Of a stretch of 64,000 nt of DNA, positions 41,541 through 50,154 are shown in pieces. The DNA lies in the NCBI GenBank assembly GCA_023205875.1, contig CP060755.1, positions 1,612,001 through 1,676,000 on the forward strand. The letters are read 5' to 3'. The notes beneath the pieces were generated by a model. The model searched no databases. It worked only from the letters and a program-made list of their open reading frames with translations, and was not told where the DNA came from. The position numbers and the translations under genes were made by a program. The stretch comes from Chloropicon primus (taxonomy: Eukaryota; Chlorophyta; Chloropicophyceae; Chloropicales; Chloropicaceae). The stretch's first letter is position 1. Every line of letters starts with the position of its first letter.

Positions 41541-42707
41541 TTACTGCAATGGGTAAAAGGCAACCCCTTGGGCGATGGGCCTGACTGTTCTCACGTAGCC
41601 GGCCGAGATTGCGTTGAAATCGGCATCCAAGCCGATGGATATCTCCGCCGTGCCACTGGGATGTCTGATCGAGACGTCTGTCGTGCTCTCTGGCTCACCG
41701 AGTGGGCGGGAGACAAGGGACTGAGCCAGAGATCCCTCCGTCAGGCATGCCGCGGCGATGCACTGGGCTGCTGTCATGGCCAGACTGTAGTGCAAGTCTC
41801 GGTGACGCGGGTCCGTGAAGTATCGCACGCTGATGTCATCGTCCCCTCGCGCGCTCGACAGAACCGCAATCTTCGGCGACGTCTCTGCGGACACGTCGCC
41901 CATCCCCATCAGCCTGGCCGCCCCCCGGCGGAGATTCTCCATCCTCTCGTTGAGCTCCACATCGGCGTCGCACTCCTCTTTGGTCTCCTCGCCGGTCATC
42001 CCCACGTCGCTCGCTTTGCACAGCACCATGGGCCGAGAGAAATCGATGCAGCTCACTTCGATGCCGCCCACCTCGTCAACGGCGTTACCCGTCGGAAGAA
42101 TGCCGCGACCCAGCGTTCCTGCCATCCCCCGGGCCCTCACGCTCACAGGGGCGCAGCTGCCAGGCACCCCACTGATGGCTTGGTTCCCACTGTAGCGCAC
42201 GCGGATTCCCCCCGCTTCATTCTCCGTCTGCACCTCTATCTCGTACCTTGTCCCGGTGTTCAGCGACCTGAGCTTGACCGTCGTCGAGGGGCACGTCAGG
42301 CCCTTTCTTACCAGGCCTTTCTCAATCGCGAAAGCCCCGACAGAGGGAAGCATGTTGCCGCAGTCTCCATGGGTCGTATCGACTCCAAAACTTTCGATCT
42401 CGCTCTGCACGAACTTAATAAGAACGTCCTCCTCAGCATCCTCGTTCGCGCTCTCCACGATCACGGATTTGTTCGTCGACGAACGCCCCCCACCTATCCC
42501 ATCGACGCCATACACGTGCCCGCTCCCCACCAGCCTTGCCGCGATGAGCTCGCTCCGATGATCCAGTCCACCGTCCGCCGCGTCCTCCACCTGCGTTCTA
42601 ACGAGGGCATTGAAGGACGCTGGAACTCTCTCGAGGTCGCTCCGAAGGAACAGAGGGCCTTTCGAAGTCCCTGACCTGAACAGCATGAAGGGCACCCGCG
42701 CCATCAT
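41541..42707 (-). CDS. PrpF-family isomerase (2-methylaconitate / 4-oxalomesaconate type)
   Basis: 388 residues, single exon. The start MARVPFMLFRSGTSKGPLFL is the PrpF/GalD signature, and THGDCGNMLPSVGAFAIEKG, MAGTLGRGILPTGNAVD and DFSRPMVLCKASDVG fit the same two-lobed diaminopimelate-epimerase-like fold. In bacteria these enzymes isomerise 2-methylaconitate in the methylcitrate cycle or tautomerise oxalomesaconate. No methylcitrate partner lies nearby, so the substrate here is open. The family is mostly bacterial and fungal; transfer from bacteria is possible. It shares a 154-base divergent promoter with the aminotransferase gene. Confidence 0.88.
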   Translation of the reverse strand: MMARVPFMLFRSGTSKGPLFLRSDLERVPASFNALVRTQVEDAADGGLDHRSELIAARLVGSGHVYGVDGIGGGRSSTNKSVIVESANEDAEEDVLIKFVQSEIESFGVDTTHGDCGNMLPSVGAFAIEKGLVRKGLTCPSTTVKLRSLNTGTRYEIEVQTENEAGGIRVRYSGNQAISGVPGSCAPVSVRARGMAGTLGRGILPTGNAVDEVGGIEVSCIDFSRPMVLCKASDVGMTGEETKEECDADVELNERMENLRRGAARLMGMGDVSAETSPKIAVLSSARGDDDISVRYFTDPRHRDLHYSLAMTAAQCIAAACLTEGSLAQSLVSRPLGEPESTTDVSIRHPSGTAEISIGLDADFNAISAGYVRTVRPIAQGVAFYPLQ

Positions 42708-42861
42708 GGTGGGAACTCGTCCTCTCTCGTTCGTTCCCCTCCCTCAATTTATGTTTCGGGTCGGTGGGTCAGAATTTCGTCGTCGTCGTCGTCGTCGTTG
42801 GTCGTTGTCCTTGTCGTCGTTGTTGTCCTTGTCGTCGTTGTTGTTGCCAGACGCGAAGAGG

Positions 42862-44066
42862 ATGGTGAAGGAGATCGAGCCGTTTGAGTTGGAGAGGTTC
42901 TTCGCGATATGGGAGTTCAAAGCGAAGCACTTGCTTTGCTGCAGGTGAGTGAGTCTGGGACATTCAAAGTCATCCAGCAGCTGACCTCGTCTTCCTTTTT
43001 CTGCAGCGACTGCGAGCCGCTCGCGGTGAAGGATTTGCTCGAGCACGCGGACGGGGAGTGTAAGAAGCTCTGGGACGACATGGTTTTAGGGTATACCATG
43101 TCGAACGGTCGAGAGGAGCTCAGGAAGGAGATTGAGACCCTGTACAAGACCGTGAAGGCCGATGAGGTCAATATCGTGGTCCCGGAAGAGGGGATCTACC
43201 TGTCGATGATCGCACTGCTGAATGGGGGGGACCACGTCGTGTGCACCTATCCGGGCTACCAGTCCCTGTACGAGGTGGCGAGGTCCCTGGGGTGCCAGGT
43301 TCATTTCTGGATGCCTAGGATCAGTCCCGAGACCGGTGAGATCGATTTTCACCCTGAGGACTTGAAGGCCCTCCTGGATTCCGCACCCATCAAGTTGGTC
43401 GTGGTGAACTTTCCTCACAACCCAACGGGAAAGACGCTGACGCGGGAACAGCACTCGAGCGTCCTTGAGATGTGCGAGGGAAAAGGTTGCCACCTTTTCA
43501 GTGACGAGATGTACAGGCTCCTGGAGTACGAAGAGGACCGCACCCTGAGGAGCAACGTCGATTGCTACGACAAGGCGATCGTGCTAAGCGGGGTGTCAAA
43601 GAGTCTGAGCTGTCCTGGCCTGCGCATTGGTTGGATCACTTCCCACGATTCGGCGTTCATGAAGAGGCTCGCGGAGCTGAAGGACTACACCACGATCTGT
43701 CCCAGCGGCCCTAGCGAGGTCCTTGCCCTGATGGCCATCAGGCAGAGAGAAAGAATAGTGGGAGGGAACTTGAAGATCATTCGAGAAAACATTGCCCTTC
43801 TCGAGGGCTTTTGTGCCAAGCATCCCAAGCACATGAAGTGGGACCCTCCACAAGCCGGGTCCATCGCGTTCCCCAAGCTGCTGACGAGCGAGCCCATTGG
43901 GTCCTACTGCGAGAGGCTGGTGACTGAGCAGGACGTCCTGCTGCTGCCGTCTTCCGTTTATGGCGCTGACAACTTCACCAACGACAAGCGCGTGAGGTTT
44001 GGACTGGGAAGGGCGAACATCGCCGAGGGGCTTGACAGGCTGGGCAAATTCTTCTCTTCGCAATAA
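42862..44066 (+). CDS. PLP-dependent aminotransferase, class I/II
   Basis: 380 residues in two exons, 42862-42944 and 43007-44066, with a 62-base GT-AG intron. The N terminus EPFELERFFAIWEFKAKHLL and later LGYTMSNGREELRKEI, VVNFPHNPTGKTL and SKSLSCPGLRIGW match a fold-type I subgroup found in bacteria and some protists. The PLP Schiff-base lysine is Lys226. FSDEMYRLLEY holds the Asp/Tyr that contact the cofactor. Substrate not clear; no targeting leader is seen, so cytosolic. Divergent from PrpF, which might point to a shared organic-acid or amino-acid route. Confidence 0.88.
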
Positions 44067-44131
44067 TGTTACATCATGGGTATATATAGACACAGGATAC
44101 ACAAATATAAACGCACACAGTATTCTACAAC

Positions 44132-44912
44132 TCACGTGTCCATGCACATGCTGGCTTGCTTCTCCATCTTCTTCCTGTACCTCTGCTGCCTCTTCTCGGC
44201 GTCCGTGAGTTTCTTCTTCTTCTTCTTCTTCTGCTGCTGTTGTTGTTGTGCTCTGGTTCGGGTTGGTTCCGGTTCCTGACTTGCGGAAGCAAGTGTGTGC
44301 CTCAAGTGGTTTTGGACCGCCTTGAGGGGGTTCACTTGGAACACGGGGTGAGAGACCACGGCGGCCAGCCTCTCCTTCTCCTGGACGACGGAGGCCTTCT
44401 TCGGCGGCCTCTTGTTCTTCGCCACTCGAAAGCTCGACAACTCGTCCAGAGTCTCGCTGAATCCCGAAAAGGAGATAGGCTTCCGCTTGCCCTTCTTCTG
44501 CGAGTAAGTCGAACGAAGCAACGCAGGAGCGAGAGTGTCAGCGCAAGAAGGAGGACCACGCACGATCACAAAAAGGGATCAAGGGATGTAAGTGCCATTT
44601 CGACAACAAGCGTGCACGTGAACTACCGTGTTCCGGATTGACACTAGGTGATTTATCCTCGTTTCAAAGCATTCCGAGCAACCGAGAACCCGGAACGTCT
44701 GCCCAAGGAATACAGCGTGTGCTGCGTGCGTTTAAAGAGAGAGAGAGAGAGTGTGTGTGTGTGTGTGTGTGTGTTGTGGAAACACTCTTGTCCTTCCCTC
44801 TTACCTTTCCGATAGCCGCCTTCGCTCTGAGCGCGTCGGTCTTGGCCTGCTCGAGCCTTTGGGAGAAGGCCTCTTTCTTCCTCTTCCTCCTCTCCTTACT
44901 CGACCTCTTCAT
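44132..44912 (-). CDS. SLX9-like ribosome biogenesis protein
   Basis: 157 residues in two exons, 44805-44912 and 44132-44497. The N terminus KRSSKERRKRKKEAFSQRLE, then KRKPISFSGFSETLDELSSF, and NPLKAVQNHLRHTL near the end resemble SLX9, a small subunit pre-ribosome export factor (plant forms have NPxxAIHQHLQ-like ends). The tail is Gln/Lys-rich (QQQQQQKKKKKKKL), from a trinucleotide-like run at 44210-44245. The 307-base intron is long for this region and carries a GA/GT microsatellite. Divergent from the G-patch gene with 135 bases between. Confidence 0.6.
44737..44774. repeat. GA/GT compound microsatellite in an intron
   Basis: About seven GA units followed by twelve GT units in the intron of the SLX9-like gene, close to the 5' splice site. 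Confidence 0.9.
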
Positions 44913-45047
44913 CTTTTGACCTCCTTCACATGGTTCGTGGTCCCCCGCCGCCACCCCTCGTTCTGGCTCGCCCTTCCCCTTGGGAATTCCCCCGGAGAGG
45001 CGAGAGAGAGAGTGGAGGCGAGGGGTGGGGTGGGGCTCGGCTCCGGC

Positions 45048-45674
45048 ATGAGCCTGTATGGGGACCTGCCCGAAGCGAAGGGGGGGGAGGCTCATGGAGG
45101 AGGGGGGGGCGCCGGCTACCTCGGTTCGCAAGGTGCGCTTTTTGCGGCCCCCCAGGCCCTGAAACGCCGGAAGCCAAAGTCGAAGGTCCTTCCGAGGCAG
45201 AGGCGGAAGTTGGGGTGTCTTCCACCGCAACCACAACCTCAACCAGGTCACTCGGGGGTGCACACCTCGCTGAGTGCCGTGAAGGACGAGTACAATCCGT
45301 CAACACCTTTTGATTACGACGCTTTCAGTGCGGAGCGGCGAGAAGAGGAGAAGGCCGGTGCGAGGAAGAAGGCCGTCGAGCTGCGGGAGTACCTTGGACT
45401 TCGGACAGGGAGGCAGTTCCAGCCCACTAGAGTGGACTTGAATGTATCAGGAGAGGAGGCCTTCCGTCGGAGAGCTGCTTTAGGGAGTGGGCGGAAAGGA
45501 ATCGAGGAGCGAAGGGAAGAGAGCCGGCCCAAGAGCGCTGCTGAACGCATGATGGCAAAGATGGGTTGGAAGGAAGGGGAGGGTCTGGGAAAGTCGAAGC
45601 AAGGGATGAAGCACCCGCTCGCGGCGCAGAAGACGTCCAGGTCAGGTGGAACTATAGTAGAAGGGCCAAGATGA
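45048..45674 (+). CDS. SPF45/DRT111-like G-patch splicing protein lacking the RRM
   Basis: 208 residues from the ATG at 45048. The start MSLYGDLP and the inner VKDEYNPSTPFDYDAF are trademarks of SPF45/RBM17 and plant DRT111, an alternative-splicing factor. The G-patch is at residues 163-204 (AERMMAKMGWKEGEGLGKSK). In relatives a C-terminal UHM-type RRM that binds SF1, U2AF and SF3b155 follows; here the protein stops right after the G-patch. The next gene is on the other strand 225 bases later and no RRM frame is seen between, so the domain is missing rather than hidden downstream. Confidence 0.8.
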   Translation: MSLYGDLPEAKGGEAHGGGGGAGYLGSQGALFAAPQALKRRKPKSKVLPRQRRKLGCLPPQPQPQPGHSGVHTSLSAVKDEYNPSTPFDYDAFSAERREEEKAGARKKAVELREYLGLRTGRQFQPTRVDLNVSGEEAFRRRAALGSGRKGIEERREESRPKSAAERMMAKMGWKEGEGLGKSKQGMKHPLAAQKTSRSGGTIVEGPR

Positions 45675-45898
45675 GTAAGGGAGCTATTTTGTAGCACATC
45701 TCCTTGCTCAAGAGATCGATCGCCCCCGCCTCGGCCCCATCATTATATGTTTCGTGCACACAAGCTCCGTACTCCTGCCAAGCTCCCAAGCAGTCCACTG
45801 GCTGGGCGCAGCCCTCGGTGGTGCACTGCTCAATCTTTGTATGTAATTTTATATATAGTTCTCCAGCTTTTACAGCGCAACTGCTGGAGGCCGGCTGC

Positions 45899-47197
45899 TC
45901 ACATTTCCTTGGCAAGGAGAGACCTGTAGGTCGCTTTGGCTTCTTGGTATCTGTCCTTGAGGCTCTTGTAAAAAGCAACATCGTCGTCATCTCTTGCGAC
46001 TTGAGCCCCTCTTGACTTGGCCAGTGTTGGTGGCTTTTGACCACTCTCAGCGGTGACCTTGACGTCTTCTTCGGTCTTGGGGCGCTTTCCCAGGGTGGCT
46101 CTGCCCTCCTTCGCCAGCCTCAGTGCTTGGGGCAAGAGGGAGGGGTGGTCCACATCTTCCATGGACAGGTGGCGCTCGTTGGCTGCCCGCTCCTCTAGCA
46201 AGACAGACATCAGCTCCTTGTTGATGTGCTTCAGGTGCTTGATGACCTGAACCATCTTCTCCCGCTGCTCCTCGTGCTTCTCGAACCTCGCTCGAAACTT
46301 TTGAAAGTTCGAGGCCAGTTCCTGGTTCTGTTCCCGAAGCGCGGCGGCCTCGTGGTGGGACTTCTTCCTCTGGGTGGTCTCCTTGGAGAGGGCGGACTTG
46401 GCGGTGCTGAGCTCCTTCGCCATCGCACCCACCTTCTCTCGCGACTCCTCGTCAGACTGCACGGCCTTTGCAATCCTCGACTGCAGCCGCTCAAGCTCCC
46501 GTTGGCTCTGAGCGTTCTTCTGAAGCTCCTCTTTGTACCTGTCCTTGTAAATTTTGAGCCTAACCTTGAGCTGATCCTGCTGCTGAACGGCTTGCTTCTT
46601 GCCCTCCTCCGCCTCTCGCCTCTGCCTCTCCGCCAGTTCCTTCTCTGACGACGCCTTGCGAATCTTCTCCAGAAGCTGCTGGCTTCGCTTTGACTGCTGC
46701 GCAGCCTTGTCCTTCAAGTCCTTGATCTTCCTCTCGAAGGACTCCACGGTCGAGGCGATAACCTGCTGGTGCTCCCTCTGGAGCTGCGCGGCGTCCGGGG
46801 TATTGCTGGCGCTCCTCTCCGCGGCCAGAATTGCGGCCTCCTTGGTCTTCACCTCGACCCTCAGCCTCGCCACTTGACCCTCCAAGGAGGTTATTTCCCT
46901 CTCCCTGCTCCTCACCGTCCCCCGCAGGGCCGCGATCGCCGCGCTCTGGCTCGCGACCCTCGCCTCCAAGTGATCGTCCGCCTCGGGGACGACGGCGGGA
47001 GCTCGGGGGGACCGGGCGGGCGAGCCCCCCGCGAGACCCGACGGGGCCGGCATCCCAAGGGTCCTCAGAAGCCCCTCCAGCTTTCTCTGAGCCAAAACCA
47101 AGGACCTCCACTCCTCTTCCTCGTCGTCGTCGTCGCGTCGAGGAGGAGTGGATGCAGACGGCGAGTCCTCACCCCCCCTCAAACCTTTCGTCGTCAT
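45899..47197 (-). CDS. coiled-coil protein, uncharacterised
   Basis: 432 residues, single exon. An acidic disordered start (DDDDEEEEW) and Pro-rich linker are followed by nearly continuous heptads from about residue 80 to 345, with many Lys, Glu and Gln, then a basic disordered part (LGKRPKTEEDVK) and a short final helix (FYKSLKDRYQEAKATYRSL). It could be a centriolar, basal-body or cytoskeletal scaffold, but there is no family signature to rely on. Confidence 0.65.
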   Translation of the reverse strand: MTTKGLRGGEDSPSASTPPRRDDDDEEEEWRSLVLAQRKLEGLLRTLGMPAPSGLAGGSPARSPRAPAVVPEADDHLEARVASQSAAIAALRGTVRSREREITSLEGQVARLRVEVKTKEAAILAAERSASNTPDAAQLQREHQQVIASTVESFERKIKDLKDKAAQQSKRSQQLLEKIRKASSEKELAERQRREAEEGKKQAVQQQDQLKVRLKIYKDRYKEELQKNAQSQRELERLQSRIAKAVQSDEESREKVGAMAKELSTAKSALSKETTQRKKSHHEAAALREQNQELASNFQKFRARFEKHEEQREKMVQVIKHLKHINKELMSVLLEERAANERHLSMEDVDHPSLLPQALRLAKEGRATLGKRPKTEEDVKVTAESGQKPPTLAKSRGAQVARDDDDVAFYKSLKDRYQEAKATYRSLLAKEM

Positions 47198-47358
47198 CCT
47201 ATCGGTCTATTGTTCCCGTAAGTGTGTGCCCCTTGGTTCCCCCCTGGAGGAGGAGGAAGGCAGGGACTTGGGTGGTGGGTGGTGGCCGAACGACCGCGGT
47301 GCGGCCTCGCAACCCCGTGCGTAAGACGCCACAAGTCGTCTTCGTCTCGTTTTCGAAC

Positions 47359-47382
47359 CCCAATCCCAATCCCAATCCCAAT
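47359..47382. repeat. CCCAAT hexanucleotide repeat
   Basis: Four exact units. CCAAT boxes are embedded in it on the plus strand, so it could affect transcription. Confidence 0.85.
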
Positions 47383-47448
47383 CGAGTCGAGTCGGTCAGT
47401 GACGACCCCTGGAGGGATTTTTGGAGACGGCCCAAGACGCCCCTCCCA

Positions 47449-47492
47449 GGAAGGAAAGGAAAGGAAAGGAAAGGAAAGGAAAGGAAAGGAAA
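47449..47492. repeat. GGAAA pentanucleotide repeat
   Basis: About eight tandem GGAAA units. Confidence 0.9.
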
Positions 47493-47881
47493 TGAGGGAC
47501 AGCCGCCAGTGATGGATCGAGTGAGAAACAATGACCGCCCCCCGGTCTCCTGGTCCTTGGGCCTGTCTTGGTCCTCGCCTTGGTCTTCCCAGTGTGTGTG
47601 TGTGTGTGTGTTGTCCCGGTGGGGTTGTCCTTGGGATGAGGTGCACTTTGGATCTGGACATTCTACTTTCCCTTTCCCGTATGGAAATGTTTCTTCCCCG
47701 CGCGGAAAAAACGGACGGCTCGTAATCTGCCAGGAGACGCCGCCGAGAGGAGCGAAAACAAACAATCACGGAGTGTACCGCCGGCCAAGGACGAGGACGA
47801 ATTGTACTTGCTTGCTTTGCTTGCGTTTGCGACGACTGGACGGGGGACGAGAGAGGGAAGGAGGGAGAAGAACAAGGGAAG

Positions 47882-48430
47882 ATGATCGAACTGGCCAAGG
47901 CGGTGCTGTACCTGGCGATACCAATGCCGCACGCGTTCTACGCGTTGCTGTGGAACAAGCCGCAGGTTTGGAAGAAGGTGGCGAAGAAGACCAAGGTTCC
48001 GCCGGTGGACCTCCTGGCGATCGTGGCGCTTTGCATGAAGGTGGTGCAGTTCTTCAGCTTTGTATTCTACATAATGACGCTCCTCGGGACGAACGCGTTC
48101 ACCGAGACTTTGCGATTGGCCCACCCCATGACCCTGCTCTTCGGAGGGGTCCTCTTCGCCGTGGGCCAGGCTCTCAACATCGGGGTGTACAAGACCTTGG
48201 GGAAGGACGGTGTATACTATGGAATCAAGTACGGGAAGAAGGTGCCGTGGGTCACGGGCTTCCCCTTCAGCATCTGCCCCCACCCCCAGTACATCGGCTC
48301 CTCGCTGTCCGTCTGGGGTGCGCTTTGGCCCATCATCAGGGTCTTCCCGGGCAACCTCGTCGACCTCGCGGCCGTTGGACTGTACTGGAGCGCGATGTAC
48401 GCCACCTCCTCCGTGATCGAGTCGCACTAA
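47882..48430 (+). CDS. PLMT: phospholipid methyltransferase, PLMT/PEMT type
   Basis: 182 residues, single exon, four hydrophobic segments. The motif run GVYYGIKYGKKVPWVTGFPF and PHPQYIGSSLSVWG matches phosphatidyl-N-methylethanolamine methyltransferase (plant PLMT, yeast Opi3), which makes phosphatidylcholine in the ER using S-adenosylmethionine. Length is close to plant PLMT (about 164 residues). The ATG at 47882 sits just inside the first membrane segment, leaving almost no cytosolic leader, as expected. Confidence 0.88.
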   Translation: MIELAKAVLYLAIPMPHAFYALLWNKPQVWKKVAKKTKVPPVDLLAIVALCMKVVQFFSFVFYIMTLLGTNAFTETLRLAHPMTLLFGGVLFAVGQALNIGVYKTLGKDGVYYGIKYGKKVPWVTGFPFSICPHPQYIGSSLSVWGALWPIIRVFPGNLVDLAAVGLYWSAMYATSSVIESH

Positions 48431-48778
48431 GCCACTGAGAGAGAGAGAGAGAGGAGGAGTCAAGGCAAGGGTTTTATTTTTCGCTGGGCGCCGAGCGACG
48501 AAGGGTCGTGCTGGTGCGCAACTCTTCGACGTCGAGAGAATCCCCTGATAATAATTATTGGCCAATCTATCATAATTATCGCCACCGCCCGCCGCTCTCA
48601 GCTCCCCCACGCTCACTCCGCCCCCGAGCATCTGCTGGACGCCTTGGACGGCCTTTCCTTGGTTGTCGAACGCTTGCGCAAAGTCCCTCCTCGCTCACGC
48701 AAGCTGATTATTTGTGATAAAAGAATACATTTTCGGAAGCCCTGAACCCACGCCACGCCACCCTTCTCTCGTCTCAAG
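48431..48778. other. intergenic region between convergent PLMT and TrmA genes
   Basis: 348 bases. It holds a GA run after the PLMT stop, an AT-rich inverted-like stretch near 48545-48580 and presumably both 3' ends. On the minus strand about 48,480-48,700 reads as a protein-like open frame (QGKAVQGVQQMLGGGVSVGE) without a start or clear splice sites; not called as a gene. Confidence 0.45.
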
Positions 48779-50071
48779 TCACCCCCTCCTCCTCAAGTGT
48801 ACCACGCACTCGGACCACTCCGTGTACGGGAAGTGATCAAAGACCTTGAAGCTCCTCAGCTCGTGGGTGTTCGTCAATTGCTCCAGACAAGCCTTGAGCG
48901 TCTCGGCGTTGCAAGATATGTAGATGATGTGATCGAAGGCGTTCGCGACGTGGAGGGTGTTGGGGTCGAGACCTGCCCTCGGGGGGTCCACAAGAATCGT
49001 GGAGAAGTCGAACCCAGAGTAGGCTTGGAAATCTCCTCCCCTCTTCGCTCGAACATTCTGACTGAACTTCATGCAGCACGACTGGCACAGCTGCACGTTG
49101 GCAACCGAATTGCTTCTCATGTTCTCCCTCGCCGCACTGACGAGGGACTTGTTCAGCTCCACCGAAAGGATCCTGGAGAAGTGCGGTGACAAAGGCACCG
49201 TGTAATTCCCGTTCCCGCAGTACAAGTCCAGCAAATCCCTCCGGACCCCACCGTCGTCTCGCGCGATCTGCGAGGCGAGGCCGCAAATGTGTTCGATCGT
49301 CCTCTTGCAGATCTCTCCGTTCGGATTGCTGAATGAGCCCTCGACCTGCTTCCAACTCAGAACGGAGTCGTTGATGCGCATGGACTCCACGACGTAATCC
49401 TTCCCGCACACGAGCTTGACCCCCTTCGACCTGCCAATCAGAGATACCGAGAGACTGTCCCCGAGCCTCTTCGCCTCACGCTGCCACTGCTCCGCGTCCT
49501 CGAGGGGCTTGTCGTAGACGAGAGTCACCACAACGTCCTTCTCTGCGAGGGTCGTCAGGTAATGAATGCCAGTCAGGTTCGTTCTCAGGACCGGAGACCC
49601 CCGCCCCAGCGCGTCCGCTACCTTTGGCATCAGGGCATTGATCTGCTTCGAGGCGACGGGGTAGGACGAGACCGAGACCCGGGGTCCCCCGCGGTTGTAG
49701 AGAGTGTGTGTGAGAGAGAGCCCATCGACGCCGTCACCGTCGCAGCTGACGCCAAACCGACACCTCAGCCTGAAGTACGCCTTCGGCGACACCTCCCGCG
49801 TCACCTCGCACCCGTCCCGATCGAGGAGATCCCCGAAGGTCCCCTCTATGCCCCTTATTTTCGCTCCTAGGACCTCCTCATACTCCTCGGGTTTGTAACT
49901 GGAGAGCAGGGGTATCCCTGCTCCCTCCCTCGACTCCGCCCTCACCACTTTCGACGGCCCGCCGGCCCTGCTCCTCGCGAAGCCTCCGCCTGATGTCCCG
50001 CTCCTCCCCGCTCCCTCCCTCGACTCCGCCCTCACCACTTTCGACGGCCCGCCGGCCCTGCTCCTCTCCAT
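48779..50071 (-). CDS. TrmA-type tRNA (uracil-5-)-methyltransferase
   Basis: 430 residues. The C-terminal half has the full TrmA/RumA set: LDLYCGNGNYTVPL (AdoMet site), ILVDPPRAGLD, the catalytic cysteine in YISCNAETL, and the FDHFPYTEWSECV ending typical of TrmA. It makes ribothymidine at tRNA position 54. The form is bacterial-like and the N terminus is Arg/Ser/Gly-rich, suggesting import into an organelle. The first 52 residues contain a duplicated 19-residue block (SRAGGPSKVVRAESREGAG). It is head to head with STE24 (83 bases). Confidence 0.88.
   Translation of the reverse strand: MERSRAGGPSKVVRAESREGAGRSGTSGGGFARSRAGGPSKVVRAESREGAGIPLLSSYKPEEYEEVLGAKIRGIEGTFGDLLDRDGCEVTREVSPKAYFRLRCRFGVSCDGDGVDGLSLTHTLYNRGGPRVSVSSYPVASKQINALMPKVADALGRGSPVLRTNLTGIHYLTTLAEKDVVVTLVYDKPLEDAEQWQREAKRLGDSLSVSLIGRSKGVKLVCGKDYVVESMRINDSVLSWKQVEGSFSNPNGEICKRTIEHICGLASQIARDDGGVRRDLLDLYCGNGNYTVPLSPHFSRILSVELNKSLVSAARENMRSNSVANVQLCQSCCMKFSQNVRAKRGGDFQAYSGFDFSTILVDPPRAGLDPNTLHVANAFDHIIYISCNAETLKACLEQLTNTHELRSFKVFDHFPYTEWSECVVHLRRRG
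49920..50066. repeat. 57-bp direct repeat in the TrmA 5' coding end
   Basis: Bases 49920-49976 recur at 50010-50066, a 90-base period, without a visible mismatch. It duplicates part of the presumed targeting leader in frame. Confidence 0.9.
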
Positions 50072-50154
50072 CTCCTTCCCTCTGCTGCTTCTGCTCTGCT
50101 TTCTCTCTAGAGAGAGGGAAGGAGAGGAGAGGAGGGAGAGGGGTTGTTTGAGGG

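Larger units (their letters stand above)
47198..47881. promoter_or_regulatory. long divergent promoter region with simple repeats
   Basis: 684 bases between the divergent coiled-coil and PLMT genes, the longest gene-free stretch here. It holds four CCCAAT units (47359-47382), a GGAAA run (47449-47492) and a short TG run (47590-47611). No convincing gene: open frames through it exist on both strands but only because stops are rare in this base composition. Confidence 0.5.

Noticed and set aside
45652-46044. Cys-containing minus-strand frame overlapping the end of the coiled-coil gene
   Set aside because: It is out of phase with that gene, has no good start, and mostly covers the spacer after it; five cysteines drew attention but nothing else supports it.
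47198-47881. A small gene in the longest gap
   Set aside because: Frames here encode simple-repeat products and have no splice or domain support.
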